From: Shouchella tritolerans
GTDB lineage: Bacteria; Bacillota; Bacilli; Bacillales; Bacillaceae_D
Assembly: GCF_025770735.1 (NCBI RefSeq)
Contig: NZ_JAODPB010000008.1
Coordinates: 62,001-126,000 of the forward strand
Length of the DNA stretch: 64,000 nucleotides
Reading direction: 5' to 3'
Shown: in pieces, positions 8,151-18,247 of the stretch
Position numbering within the stretch: position 1 is the stretch's first letter
How the letters are laid out: each line of letters opens with the position of its first letter
Notes under the pieces: model-generated
Seen by the model: only the letters and a program-made list of their open reading frames with translations
Databases searched by the model: none
What the model was told of the DNA's origin: nothing
Program-made: the position numbers and the translations under genes

Positions 8151-9413
8151 GTGGAATGCATGGTTATTGAAAAGCTTCTTATCAATGTGTTTGTGATTAT
8201 GGTTCCCTTAATCATTTATAGCTTAAAAGCCGAAGGGGGCTGGAAGATCCAGCGTTCGCTTACGATGTTTCATTTCATGAGTGGCGCTGTTATTTTATGC
8301 ATGTCCTTTTCCATCCGCCAAGGAGACGTTTTCTGGGATTTGCGCTATATTCCCATTTTGCTCGCGTTTTTGTATGGTGGCAAACGGGCGGGCTGGGGCG
8401 TAACCGCCGTTTCAGCCGTTTTTCGGTTGATCATAGGCGGTGACCTTACCGGTTTTGCCCTCGTACATTTTTTGCTAAGTGCCGTGTTGTTTTCGATTTT
8501 TACGAGACGGTTTTACCAGTTGCCAAGCAAATGGCCCAGGCTCAAGTTTGTCAGCCTCGTGTCATTATGGCCAGTGCTGATCCAAGTAACTTTATCACTG
8601 ATCATTATGCAGTGGCTATTCAGAGATAGCTACTTGCCTGCCATGTGGGGAGTGGCCGTTTATTATGCGGTTTTTGGCGTTGGTGCGATGTTTTTAATTA
8701 CTTATTTATATGAAACGTTGCTTGAGAGAGATCGTGTCATTGCCGAATCGCTGCGTGCCGAAAAGTACAACAGCTTAAACGAACTTGCAGCAACGATTGC
8801 CCATGAAGTCAGAAATCCGCTGACCGTTGTGAAAGGTTTTGTCCAGTTGATGGCAGAAGGTAAGAAGAAAAATCAATACCACGCATTAATTGTCGGCGAA
8901 TTGAACCGGGCGGAAGCGATCATTAATGAATATTTAAGTGCAGCAAAACCTAAAATGGATCAACAACGTGTTTTTTCAGTAGGGGAAACCGTTCATTCCG
9001 TTGTCTCACTGCTGAGGCCTTATGCTGCAAAAGGACAGGTCCAGTTGTCGGTCCAAAGCGGCGAAGAAACCCTTTGGGTATGGGCCGACCAAAATAAGCT
9101 CAAACAAGCGCTTCTCAATTTTATTAAGAATGGCATCGAAGCAACGCCTCCAAACGGATCGGTGTCGATTAAAATGGATAAAACGGCTAAAAAGAAATTG
9201 CTGTTAACAATTGAGGATACAGGGGTTGGCATGACAAAAGAGCAATTAAAACAAATTGGCACTGCCTATTTTACGACAAAAGACAGTGGGACGGGCATCG
9301 GAACAATGGTCTCCATTCGCATGATCGAAATGATGGGCGGCCACGTTTCTTATGCAAGCAAACCAAAAAAGGGCACATGCGTCCATATTATGCTCCCCCT
9401 TTACGACAAATAA
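8151..9413 (+). CDS. KinB-like membrane sensor histidine kinase
   Basis: The protein (about 420 residues) has an N-terminal block of roughly six hydrophobic helices of the 5TMR-LYT type, then a HisKA dimerisation domain with AHEVRNPLT (phospho-acceptor near His218) and a HATPase_c domain with NFIKNGIEA (N box), EDTGVGM and GTGIG (G boxes). KinB-type kinases feed phosphate to Spo0F in sporulation. No response regulator lies next to it, which fits an orphan phosphorelay kinase. The start is uncertain: GTG 8151 follows GAGGGG, ATG 8160 matches the usual N-terminus, and ATG 8121 has no ribosome site. It may be cotranscribed with the exporter genes 68 bp upstream. Confidence 0.8.
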   Translation: MECMVIEKLLINVFVIMVPLIIYSLKAEGGWKIQRSLTMFHFMSGAVILCMSFSIRQGDVFWDLRYIPILLAFLYGGKRAGWGVTAVSAVFRLIIGGDLTGFALVHFLLSAVLFSIFTRRFYQLPSKWPRLKFVSLVSLWPVLIQVTLSLIIMQWLFRDSYLPAMWGVAVYYAVFGVGAMFLITYLYETLLERDRVIAESLRAEKYNSLNELAATIAHEVRNPLTVVKGFVQLMAEGKKKNQYHALIVGELNRAEAIINEYLSAAKPKMDQQRVFSVGETVHSVVSLLRPYAAKGQVQLSVQSGEETLWVWADQNKLKQALLNFIKNGIEATPPNGSVSIKMDKTAKKKLLLTIEDTGVGMTKEQLKQIGTAYFTTKDSGTGIGTMVSIRMIEMMGGHVSYASKPKKGTCVHIMLPLYDK

Positions 9414-9428
9414 GACTTTGTAGGTTAG

Positions 9429-9442
9429 TGTAAACGATTTCC
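9429..9442 (+). promoter_or_regulatory. Probable cre site (CcpA) upstream of glpK
   Basis: TGTAAACGATTTCC matches the cre consensus TGWAANCGNTNWCA at 13 of 14 positions. It lies 100 bp before glpK, so carbon catabolite repression of glycerol kinase is expected. No GlpP-type leader terminator is visible before glpK. Confidence 0.65.
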
Positions 9443-9538
9443 AGGAATGAGAATAGACTTGTTTTAACAAGGTAGAAGGCAGGGTAAACAAATAAAAGGG
9501 AACATGCAACCGAAAAATCAAGGAGGTCCGAGGATTAA

Positions 9539-11044
<1,506 letters not shown>

Positions 11045-11072
11045 AAAGCCAATAATGTTTTCCATTTAGCAA

Positions 11073-11120
11073 AAACGCACAGGTGTTTTTTCCTTCGGGG
11101 GCCTGTGCGTTTGCTTTTTT
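11073..11120 (+). terminator. Intrinsic terminator after glpK
   Basis: AAACGCACAGG (11073-11083) pairs with CCTGTGCGTTT (11102-11112), followed by GCTTTTTT. Confidence 0.9.
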
Positions 11121-11174
11121 CTATGGTTTCAAAGACGCGTTAGTAGGGAACACTGAGTGGAAAACAGCTAAAAG

Positions 11175-11203
11175 TTTACGTAGCGGCTTAAGTGCGCTAT
11201 AAT
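11175..11203 (+). promoter_or_regulatory. SigA-type promoter of glpD
   Basis: TTTACG at 11175-11180 and TATAAT at 11198-11203 are separated by 17 bases. Transcription would start near 11210 and run through the leader terminator. Confidence 0.8.
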
Positions 11204-11237
11204 GAATGTAAGTTAATGAACGGATCTGAGGATTTGA

Positions 11238-11296
11238 GGGATCACAGCATTCAATAGGCGCAAAAAAGCCTGTTTTGTTTGTTGTGGTCCCTTTTT
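11238..11296 (+). promoter_or_regulatory. glpD leader terminator, probable target of GlpP antitermination
   Basis: GGGATCACA (11238-11246) pairs with TGTGGTCCC (11283-11291) over nine bases, followed by TTTTT, all between the promoter and the glpD ribosome site. In B. subtilis GlpP with glycerol 3-phosphate prevents termination at such a leader. The downstream operon encodes GlpP itself. Confidence 0.85.
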
Positions 11297-11321
11297 CCGT
11301 TCAAATATTGGAGGAATCGAG

Positions 11322-12980
11322 ATGGCGTTTTCAGCAAAGACAAGAGAAAAAGCAATCGCAAGCATGGAAGACAAACAGTTGGATCTGTTAATTATTGGTG
11401 GTGGCATTACTGGCGTGGGTGCCGCTTTGGACGCAGCAACACGAGGAATCGATGTCGGCTTGATTGAAATGCAAGATTTTGCGGCGGGAACGTCGAGCCG
11501 GTCGACAAAGTTGATCCATGGCGGCCTTCGTTATTTAAAGCAATTTGAAGTAAAACTGGTTGCTGAAGTTGGGACTGAGCGGGCGATCGTTTATGAAAAT
11601 GCGCCCCATGTTACAGAGCCAGTACGAATGATGTTGCCGTTTTACAAAGGTGGTACGTTTAATTCGTTCACAACGTCAATTGGGCTTGCTGTCTACGATC
11701 GACTTGCCGGCGTCAAGAAAGCAGAGCGGCGCACGATGATGAAAGCGAAAGACGCGTTAAAAAAAGAGCCGATTTTGGCAAAAGACGGCCTTCGTGGCGC
11801 CGGTATGTATGTCGAATACCGCACGGACGACGCACGCTTAACGATCGAAATTGCCAAAACCGCAGCTGAAAAAGGCGCGAAATTGGCCAACTATGTAAAA
11901 GCAGAAGGCTTTGTTTATGACCAGGGAAAAATCACTGGTGTCATTGCCCGTGATTTGCTGACGGGCGAAGCTGTAACCATCCAGGCAAAAAAAGTCGTCA
12001 ATGCAACGGGGCCATGGGTTGACCATTTGCGTGAGCAAGACCGATCAAAGACAGGAAAAACGATCCACTTAACGAAAGGTGTCCACTTAGTGTTATCCAA
12101 AGAACGATTGCCTTTAAACCAAGCGCTCTATTTTGACACGCCTTTTGGCGATGGCCGCATGATGTTTGCGATCCCTCGCGGTGAAAAAGTTTATGTAGGC
12201 ACAACGGATACAAATTATGAAGGCGATAAGCGGGAACCTGGTGTGACGAAAGAAGATGTCGACTATATTATGAAGGCAACAAATGCCCTATTCCCAGGAT
12301 ATCAGCTAACAAATGCCGATATTGAGTCGAGTTGGTCAGGGTTGCGGCCCCTCATTCATGAAGAAGGCAAGAGCCCTTCCGATATTTCACGCAAAGACGA
12401 AATTTTTCACTCGGAGAGCGGGCTTATGACAATAGCAGGCGGCAAATTGACTGGTTACCGAAAAATGGCCGACAATATTGTATCGCTCGTCGCAAAAGAG
12501 CTTGAACAAGAAACAGGCGCTGTCTATAAACCGTGCCAGACAAAAAACCTTGTTTTATCAGGCGGGGAAGTGGGCGGTTCCGACCAGCTCGACATGTTTA
12601 ATGCCGCCCATATTGAAGCTGGAAAAATCCTTGGCTTAGAAGAGGCGGAAGCAGCTGAACTCGTCAAACGTTACGGCTCAAATGTCACGCACGTGTTTGC
12701 GTTTCTAAATGATGGGGAAGCAGAAAAATATGGGCTTCCAAAAGCGGTATGGGCGTCGCTCCGTTACGCGATGGCTTACGAAATGGCGCTAACGCCTGTC
12801 GATTTCTTAGTGCGTCGCTCTTCCTACATGCTCTTTGATATTGACAAAGCCAATGCATACAAAGACAAGATTGTTGAGGCAATGGCTTCTGTTTTAAAAT
12901 GGAGTGACAAACAGCGGGCCATTTACGAGGGTGAGTTGGCAGAACAATGGCGAATACACACGCTTGAGGATATAGGCTAA
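11322..12980 (+). CDS. glpD: Aerobic glycerol-3-phosphate dehydrogenase
   Basis: GlpD oxidises glycerol 3-phosphate to dihydroxyacetone phosphate with FAD and passes electrons to the quinone pool at the inner face of the membrane. The 552-residue protein has the FAD-binding motif GGGITG at 26-31 and the family sequence TSSRSTKLIHGGLRYL. The start follows TTGGAGG. It is preceded by an antitermination leader and followed after three bases by glpP, so the two are one transcript. Confidence 0.97.
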   Translation: MAFSAKTREKAIASMEDKQLDLLIIGGGITGVGAALDAATRGIDVGLIEMQDFAAGTSSRSTKLIHGGLRYLKQFEVKLVAEVGTERAIVYENAPHVTEPVRMMLPFYKGGTFNSFTTSIGLAVYDRLAGVKKAERRTMMKAKDALKKEPILAKDGLRGAGMYVEYRTDDARLTIEIAKTAAEKGAKLANYVKAEGFVYDQGKITGVIARDLLTGEAVTIQAKKVVNATGPWVDHLREQDRSKTGKTIHLTKGVHLVLSKERLPLNQALYFDTPFGDGRMMFAIPRGEKVYVGTTDTNYEGDKREPGVTKEDVDYIMKATNALFPGYQLTNADIESSWSGLRPLIHEEGKSPSDISRKDEIFHSESGLMTIAGGKLTGYRKMADNIVSLVAKELEQETGAVYKPCQTKNLVLSGGEVGGSDQLDMFNAAHIEAGKILGLEEAEAAELVKRYGSNVTHVFAFLNDGEAEKYGLPKAVWASLRYAMAYEMALTPVDFLVRRSSYMLFDIDKANAYKDKIVEAMASVLKWSDKQRAIYEGELAEQWRIHTLEDIG

Positions 12981-12983
12981 GCG

Positions 12984-13526
12984 ATGTTTGGTGGCCAAAC
13001 GATTTTACCAGCAATTAAGACAATGAAAGATTTCGAGGCCATTATGAATAGCAGCCATGAATATTTTGTTGTCTTGGATTTGCACTTGTCTAAACTAGCG
13101 TCAGTGAAAAAAAGCGCACGCGAGGGAAATAAAAAACCGATTCTCCATGCTGATTTAATCCAAGGCTTAAAAAGCGATAAGGCTGCTGCTGAATTTCTTT
13201 GCCAAGTGATTCGTCCAGCTGGATTAATATCAACACGGGGCGATATGCTTCGGATTGCAAAAAAGAATGACATTCTTGCGATTCAACGTGTCTTTTTGCT
13301 CGACACGCTGGCTCTTGAAACGAGCTATCATCTTGCTGAAACAGTAAAGCCTGATGTGATCGAACTTCTGCCTGGCATTTTGCCTGACTACATTGGCCGT
13401 GTCCATAGGAAAACGGGGATCCCGGTCATTGCTGGCGGCTTAATTGAGACGATGGAAGATGCAAAGCAAGCGATTAAAGCGGGAGCTCAGGCAGTGACTG
13501 CTTCCAATCAAGAATTATGGCTTTGA
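12984..13526 (+). CDS. glpP: Glycerol-3-phosphate-responsive antiterminator
   Basis: GlpP binds leader RNA when glycerol 3-phosphate is present and allows transcription past the terminator in front of glp genes. The 180-residue protein shows family sequences (VVLDLHLSKL, LHADLIQGLKSD, ELLPGILPDYI, VIAGGLIETMED). In B. subtilis glpP precedes glpFK; here it follows glpD by three bases, inside the transcript it should control, giving a positive feedback circuit. The ribosome site is weak (TTGAGG about 14 bases upstream), suggesting coupling to glpD translation. Confidence 0.93.
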   Translation: MFGGQTILPAIKTMKDFEAIMNSSHEYFVVLDLHLSKLASVKKSAREGNKKPILHADLIQGLKSDKAAAEFLCQVIRPAGLISTRGDMLRIAKKNDILAIQRVFLLDTLALETSYHLAETVKPDVIELLPGILPDYIGRVHRKTGIPVIAGGLIETMEDAKQAIKAGAQAVTASNQELWL

Positions 13527-13528
13527 AG

Positions 13529-13580
13529 AAAATGCCCTTTTGGACGAGTCGAAAAAAGTCTAAATAGGGCGTTTTCTTTT
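13529..13580 (+). terminator. Intrinsic terminator after glpDP
   Basis: AAAATGCCC and the following TTTTGGAC pair with GTCTAAATA and GGGCGTTTT, ending in TTTTCTTTT. Confidence 0.85.
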
Positions 13581-13652
13581 AAATAGCAAAAAATGTGATA
13601 TGATGCTTAAGAAAAAAACCATATTTTTGGGAGAAGCAAAGGTGGAGCTTTT

Positions 13653-15041
13653 ATGGAAGTCGTTCAACAAATCATAAATAGCATCAATGGGATTACTTCC
13701 TATTTTCTCGTATTCTCTTTAATTACAGTTGGCCTGTACTTAACGTTCCGGTCAAACTTTGTGCAAATCCGAATGTTTCCTGAAATGTTTCGAGCGGTCA
13801 CCGAGAAAAAGAAGAAGGGAGAAGTCTCTGCTTTTCAAGCGTTTTGTATTAGCGCCGCTTCGCGAGTAGGCGCAGCAAACATGTCAGGTGTGGCGATTGC
13901 GATTACACAAGGAGGTCCTGGCGCTATTTTTTGGATGTGGGTGATTGCGATCATCGGCATGGCTACCGGCTTTATAGAGAGCATGCTCGCCCAAGTGTAT
14001 AAAGAAAGGCGCAACGGCCAGTTCCGTGGCGGCCCTGCTTATTATATTGAAAAGGCGCTTGGCAAACGCTGGCTTGGCGTCGTATTTGCCTTATTAATTG
14101 CTGTCACATTTGGGTTTATTTTTAATTCGCTGCAAGCAAATACGATTACCGTTGCTATGGATGAAGCATTTGGATTAAACCGGCTAACTGTTGGCATTGT
14201 CATTGCGCTTGCAGTAGGGGTTATTATCTTTGGTGGCATTCGTTCGATTTCCATCTTTTCTGGAATTGTCGTACCGATTATGGCAGTTGCTTATATTGGT
14301 GTCGTCTTTTTTGTCGTTGTCAGCAATTACCAACAAATCCCTCATTTATTTGCTCTTATTATCGGTTCTGCTTTTGGTTTGAAAGAAGCGACAGTCGGCA
14401 TTTTTGCTGGGCTCCTTGTCGGGGCGCAACGGGGATTGTTTTCCAATGAAGCTGGAATGGGAAGTGTCCCTAATGCCGCAGCGACAGCAGACGTGTCTCA
14501 TCCTGTCAAGCAAGGGCTCGTGCAATCTTTGGGTGTGTTTTTTGATACGGTTATCATTTGTTCTGCGACTGCTTTTGTTATTTTGCTTACGAATATTTAC
14601 CAAACCGCTGGAGAAGGAGTAGACGGCGTTGCCTTAACACAAGCGTCCTTGAGTGAGCTTGTTGGCGGTTGGGCTGTGCCGTTTATTGCGATTGCCATTT
14701 TCTTTTTTTCGTTCACTTCGATTGTCGGCAACTACTATTACGGCGAAACCAATTTAGCATTCATGAAAGAGGGCACCATTTGGCTGCAAGTCTACCGCTT
14801 GCTAGTCGTCGGCATGGTCGTTTTCGGTTCCCTTGCTGCAATCGAACTCGTTTGGTCTTTGGCCGATGTGTTTATGGCCTTTACGACAGTTGTAAATTTA
14901 ATCGCGATTTTGCTAATCAGCGGGATTTCGTTTGCTGTTATTTCCGATTACCAGAGCCAACGTCAACAAGGCAAAAATCCCGTTTTTAAAAGCAAAAACA
15001 TTCCCGGTCTGAAAAACGCTAGCACATGGGATGATAAATAA
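13653..15041 (+). CDS. Alanine/glycine:cation symporter family protein (AGCS, YrbD/AlsT type)
   Basis: This 462-residue membrane protein with about ten to eleven helices imports alanine, glycine or glutamine with Na+ (AGCS family). Family motifs include NFVQIRMFPEMFR near the start, AASRVGAANMSGVA, GAIFWMW, and SNEAGMGSVPNAAATA. An alkaliphile would use the Na+ gradient. The start follows AAAGGTGGAG. It stands alone between two terminators. Family is secure, substrate is not. Confidence 0.9.
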   Translation: MEVVQQIINSINGITSYFLVFSLITVGLYLTFRSNFVQIRMFPEMFRAVTEKKKKGEVSAFQAFCISAASRVGAANMSGVAIAITQGGPGAIFWMWVIAIIGMATGFIESMLAQVYKERRNGQFRGGPAYYIEKALGKRWLGVVFALLIAVTFGFIFNSLQANTITVAMDEAFGLNRLTVGIVIALAVGVIIFGGIRSISIFSGIVVPIMAVAYIGVVFFVVVSNYQQIPHLFALIIGSAFGLKEATVGIFAGLLVGAQRGLFSNEAGMGSVPNAAATADVSHPVKQGLVQSLGVFFDTVIICSATAFVILLTNIYQTAGEGVDGVALTQASLSELVGGWAVPFIAIAIFFFSFTSIVGNYYYGETNLAFMKEGTIWLQVYRLLVVGMVVFGSLAAIELVWSLADVFMAFTTVVNLIAILLISGISFAVISDYQSQRQQGKNPVFKSKNIPGLKNASTWDDK

Positions 15042-15048
15042 GCAAAAC

Positions 15049-15080
15049 AGGGCTGCCTCTCATTAAGGGAAGCCCTTTTT
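15049..15080 (+). terminator. Intrinsic terminator after the AGCS symporter
   Basis: AGGGCTGCC pairs with GGGAAGCCCT around an eight-base loop, followed by TTTTT. Confidence 0.8.
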
Positions 15081-15156
15081 CGTGCTTTCAAAAACATACC
15101 CATATTTTAAAAACTTGTCTCATAGCCTGTATAGAGAGAAAAAGGAGAGATGAGCG

Positions 15157-16491
15157 GTGAATACGTTTTTTCGAGGGGTTCTCGTGCTGAGCGCTGCGGC
15201 GTTTGTAGGGGAATGTTTGGAATTTATGATCAACGTTGTATTGGCAAGAGAGCTCGGCGATGAAGCGTTCGGTTTGTACATGGCGATTTTGCCAACAATG
15301 CTATTTGTTGTCGTCCTTGCAAGCATTGAATTGCCCGTTTCGGTTTCTAAGCTAATTGCAGAGAAAGAACCCGTTTACCATTGGCATGTACTCGGCAAAG
15401 CGCTGCAGCTTGCACTGGTTTGTGCCCTTGCCGTCATGATTGGTGCCTTGGTTGTATTGCCCCATTTAAGTGTGCTCCATTCTTATCATGCAGGCGTCAA
15501 ATGGATGTTGGTGCTGCTCGTGCCAATCATTACGTTTTCGTCAGTGGCAAGAGGCTATTTGATGGGCGCCCAGGAAACAGGGAAAATTGCCGTTGCCAAT
15601 TTATTAAAGCGCTCGACTCAGTTGGCTGGTTTGCTCATTGTGTTTAAATTGTTTTCCTTCGATAGCAACATCGCTATTTTTATGGCGTTGTTGGCATTGA
15701 AATTAAGCGAGTTGTTTGTGTTAATTTATTTGGTCATTGTATTTATAGGCAAAATACGAGAGACCAAAAAAGAACATGTCCAGAAAAAAGGCCCCAAAAA
15801 AGAGGTTTATCAAAAACTGTTGCAAGTGTCATTGCCGACAACGGGTTTGCGTATTTTTCACTCCGCCACATTTGCGATTAAACCTTTTTTGATTACGAAA
15901 GCATTGTCCAATGCGGGAATGATCGAAAGCGTGGCAATGGTCCAGTATGGCAAATTGTCTGGCATTGCCTTTACAATCGGCTTTTTTCCGGCTTTTATTG
16001 CCCACGCCTTGCTAGTTGTACTTATTCCAATCGTGTCTGATGCCTATGCAAAACGCGATTACGACGTGCTCCATCATTATTTGCGGTTGTCGTTGCTCGT
16101 AACAGTTGTTTATGGTGCACCTGTCGTGCTCGCCTTCTTTTTCTTTGCAGAACCGATTACAACCGCTTTTTTTGGGCCTTCGCCAGCAGCAGGCTATTTG
16201 CAAGTATTGATCCCTTATTTCTTATTCCATTATTTTTCAACGCCGCTGCAAGCCTATTTAATTGGCATTGGCTTAGTCAAAGACGCGTTCTTGCATTCGT
16301 TATACGCGACAACTGTTTCGTTTTGCCTCATGATTGCCCTTGGCTCGATGCCGACCTTGAAAATGGACGGCATCATATTAGGAATGAATATGGGGGCTGT
16401 GCTCCTTACGTTGTTGCATTACGTAACCATTTGCAAAAAGCTGAATTTAAACGCGCTGATGCGTCCAGGAGAAAGCTGGATATTTAAATAA
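15157..16491 (+). CDS. MOP-superfamily flippase, YkvU/SpoVB type
   Basis: The 444-residue protein has about 12 to 14 membrane helices and the polysaccharide-biosynthesis flippase start VLARELGDEAFGLYM. Relatives include SpoVB and MurJ, which flip lipid-linked precursors, and YkvU of B. subtilis (about 445 residues, expressed in sporulation). Length and layout fit YkvU better than the longer SpoVB. GTG start with AAAAGGAGAG upstream. Its substrate is unknown; a spore-envelope role is inference. Confidence 0.75.
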   Translation: MNTFFRGVLVLSAAAFVGECLEFMINVVLARELGDEAFGLYMAILPTMLFVVVLASIELPVSVSKLIAEKEPVYHWHVLGKALQLALVCALAVMIGALVVLPHLSVLHSYHAGVKWMLVLLVPIITFSSVARGYLMGAQETGKIAVANLLKRSTQLAGLLIVFKLFSFDSNIAIFMALLALKLSELFVLIYLVIVFIGKIRETKKEHVQKKGPKKEVYQKLLQVSLPTTGLRIFHSATFAIKPFLITKALSNAGMIESVAMVQYGKLSGIAFTIGFFPAFIAHALLVVLIPIVSDAYAKRDYDVLHHYLRLSLLVTVVYGAPVVLAFFFFAEPITTAFFGPSPAAGYLQVLIPYFLFHYFSTPLQAYLIGIGLVKDAFLHSLYATTVSFCLMIALGSMPTLKMDGIILGMNMGAVLLTLLHYVTICKKLNLNALMRPGESWIFK

Positions 16492-16496
16492 GACAC

Positions 16497-16523
16497 TCCC
16501 CCCTTTTTGAAAGCAAAGGGGGA
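16497..16523. terminator. Bidirectional hairpin between convergent genes
   Basis: TCCCCCCTTT pairs with AAAGGGGGA. It lies between the flippase stop (16491) and the stop of the minus-strand glycosidase gene (16532). Confidence 0.6.
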
Positions 16524-16531
16524 AGCAACCT

Positions 16532-18064
16532 CTAATTTTGCTTAGCTTTCTTGCCGTTTTTGCTTTCATTATGAAGGCGGTCCAACGCAGTAACGACGTA
16601 TGTGTACGTTTTATTTGCCGCTGCTTCTTGATCCGTATACGTTGTTTCCTGTCCATCTTTGCGGACAGTGGCGATCAAGTTTTCATTGCTTTCCAAAGAA
16701 CCGGCTTTTTGGCCGTCAAATCGGTAAATGGCGTAATAAGCCGCATGCTCATTTTTAGGGTCTGAGATGGTGAGCACAGTGCCATTCTTTTGTTTCACCA
16801 CATCGACGTTTGTCGGTTTTTTCGGTACAGTCCCAGCCAGCCATGGCATTTCTGGAATCAGTGCCGGACGCTGATATTCTGTTTCCGAAAGCCGGTCTTT
16901 AACGCCGAGGCGGTTAGCCCGCAAGTCTTTTAAGCTAAAGTGGATGCTGCCTTTTACATCTGGGCGTTCGCGCATGTAAGCAATTTGCCGCGGGTATTCT
17001 TCAGGATTATGCCATGCCGGTACATCATTAACACCGACTTTGTATGCAGCTTGCCCGACGTAAAAATGAGTATGGGAGCCAGCTGTTTCTGAAATCCACC
17101 AGTCTGTAAGGATGTCAAATGCTGCCGCTTCAAAACCTATATTCCAATAAATTTGTGGAGTAATATAGTCGATTGAGCGGTTTTGGATCCAATGGCGAGT
17201 GTCGGCGTATAGATCATCATAGTTTTCGACGCCGGCCCGTGTATTGGAACCAGTTGGGTCGGTGCTGCTGTTGCGCCAGACTCCGAATGGGCTAATGCCA
17301 AATTTTACATAAGGTTTTTCGTCTTTGATTGCCTGCTGGAGGGAGGCAACAAGCGTATTGACATTGTTGCGACGCCAATCTCCCCTGTCTGTAAAGCCGC
17401 TACCATGTTCCGCATAGGAGTCATCATCTGGGAAGTCTTGGCCGGCGATCGGGTAAGGGTAAAAGTAATCATCCATATGAATCGCGTCGATGTCGTAATG
17501 CTGGACGATTTCACTGACAGCGTCTACAAGAAATTGTCGCACTTCCGGCAAGCCTGGATCAAAATAAAGTTGGTTTCCATAGGCGACGACCCAATCTGGA
17601 TGTTCTTTGGCAGGGTGGCCGTCGGCTAAACGGTTGATGTCTGTATGGTTCATTGTGATCCGGTACGGGTTCACCCATGCGTGGAATTCTAAGTTGCGTT
17701 TATGGGCTTCTTCAACCATAAAGGCGAGGGGATCGTAACCGGGGTCTTGGCCTTGTTGGCCTGTCAAATATTCAGACCACGGCCCGTACTCTGATGGATA
17801 AAAACTGTCTGCCGTCGGTTTTACTTGGACAACGACTGCATTCATCCCCATTTCTTTTGTTTCATCCAGCATAGATACAAACTCTGCTTGCTGCTGCTCA
17901 GCCGATAAGCCAGCACGCGACGGCCAATCAATGTTGTTGACGCTGGCGATCCAAACTGCACGCATTTCCCGTTTCGGCGAGATTTCTTCCTGTGCAAATG
18001 TGTCCTCTGTCCCAAAGGCAAGCAGCCCGAGTGTGAAGCAGAAGCCCATTCCCAATTGTTTCAT
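16532..18064 (-). CDS. yngK: Secreted glycosyl-hydrolase-like protein (GHL10/DUF187, YngK type)
   Basis: The 510-residue protein, the same length as I recall for B. subtilis YngK, has a signal peptide ending near TFAQE (about residue 25) and a TIM-barrel GHL10 domain: REMRAVWIASVNNIDWPS, MNAVVVQVKPTADSFYPS, FHAWVNPYR, and IDAIHMDDYFYPYP with acidic residues typical of glycoside hydrolases. A fibronectin-III-like domain occupies about 415-500. The family is thought to cut cell-wall or other polysaccharide; no activity can be read from sequence alone. It is transcribed alone, convergent with the flippase. Confidence 0.88.
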   Translation of the reverse strand: MKQLGMGFCFTLGLLAFGTEDTFAQEEISPKREMRAVWIASVNNIDWPSRAGLSAEQQQAEFVSMLDETKEMGMNAVVVQVKPTADSFYPSEYGPWSEYLTGQQGQDPGYDPLAFMVEEAHKRNLEFHAWVNPYRITMNHTDINRLADGHPAKEHPDWVVAYGNQLYFDPGLPEVRQFLVDAVSEIVQHYDIDAIHMDDYFYPYPIAGQDFPDDDSYAEHGSGFTDRGDWRRNNVNTLVASLQQAIKDEKPYVKFGISPFGVWRNSSTDPTGSNTRAGVENYDDLYADTRHWIQNRSIDYITPQIYWNIGFEAAAFDILTDWWISETAGSHTHFYVGQAAYKVGVNDVPAWHNPEEYPRQIAYMRERPDVKGSIHFSLKDLRANRLGVKDRLSETEYQRPALIPEMPWLAGTVPKKPTNVDVVKQKNGTVLTISDPKNEHAAYYAIYRFDGQKAGSLESNENLIATVRKDGQETTYTDQEAAANKTYTYVVTALDRLHNESKNGKKAKQN

Positions 18065-18195
18065 ATGATCGCCTCCCCATTTTTTTGCAGCAACCTGCTT
18101 ACTTTCAAGTGTAGAGCAATGACTAGCTTCTTGGTATTGGGATAATGGGGAGACAACAAAAGACGAGCAAAGAAAATGGGCCAGAATTAGATAAA

Positions 18196-18228
18196 GCCAG
18201 CTGACAACATTTGCGTTTGTCAGCTGGC
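18196..18228 (-). terminator. Intrinsic terminator after the gamma-glutamyltransferase gene
   Basis: GCCAGCTGAC (18196-18205) pairs perfectly with GTCAGCTGGC (18219-18228); on the minus strand the stem is followed by TTTATC, a short T run. Confidence 0.7.
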
Positions 18229-18247
18229 TAGCTGTTTTGTCAAGGCT

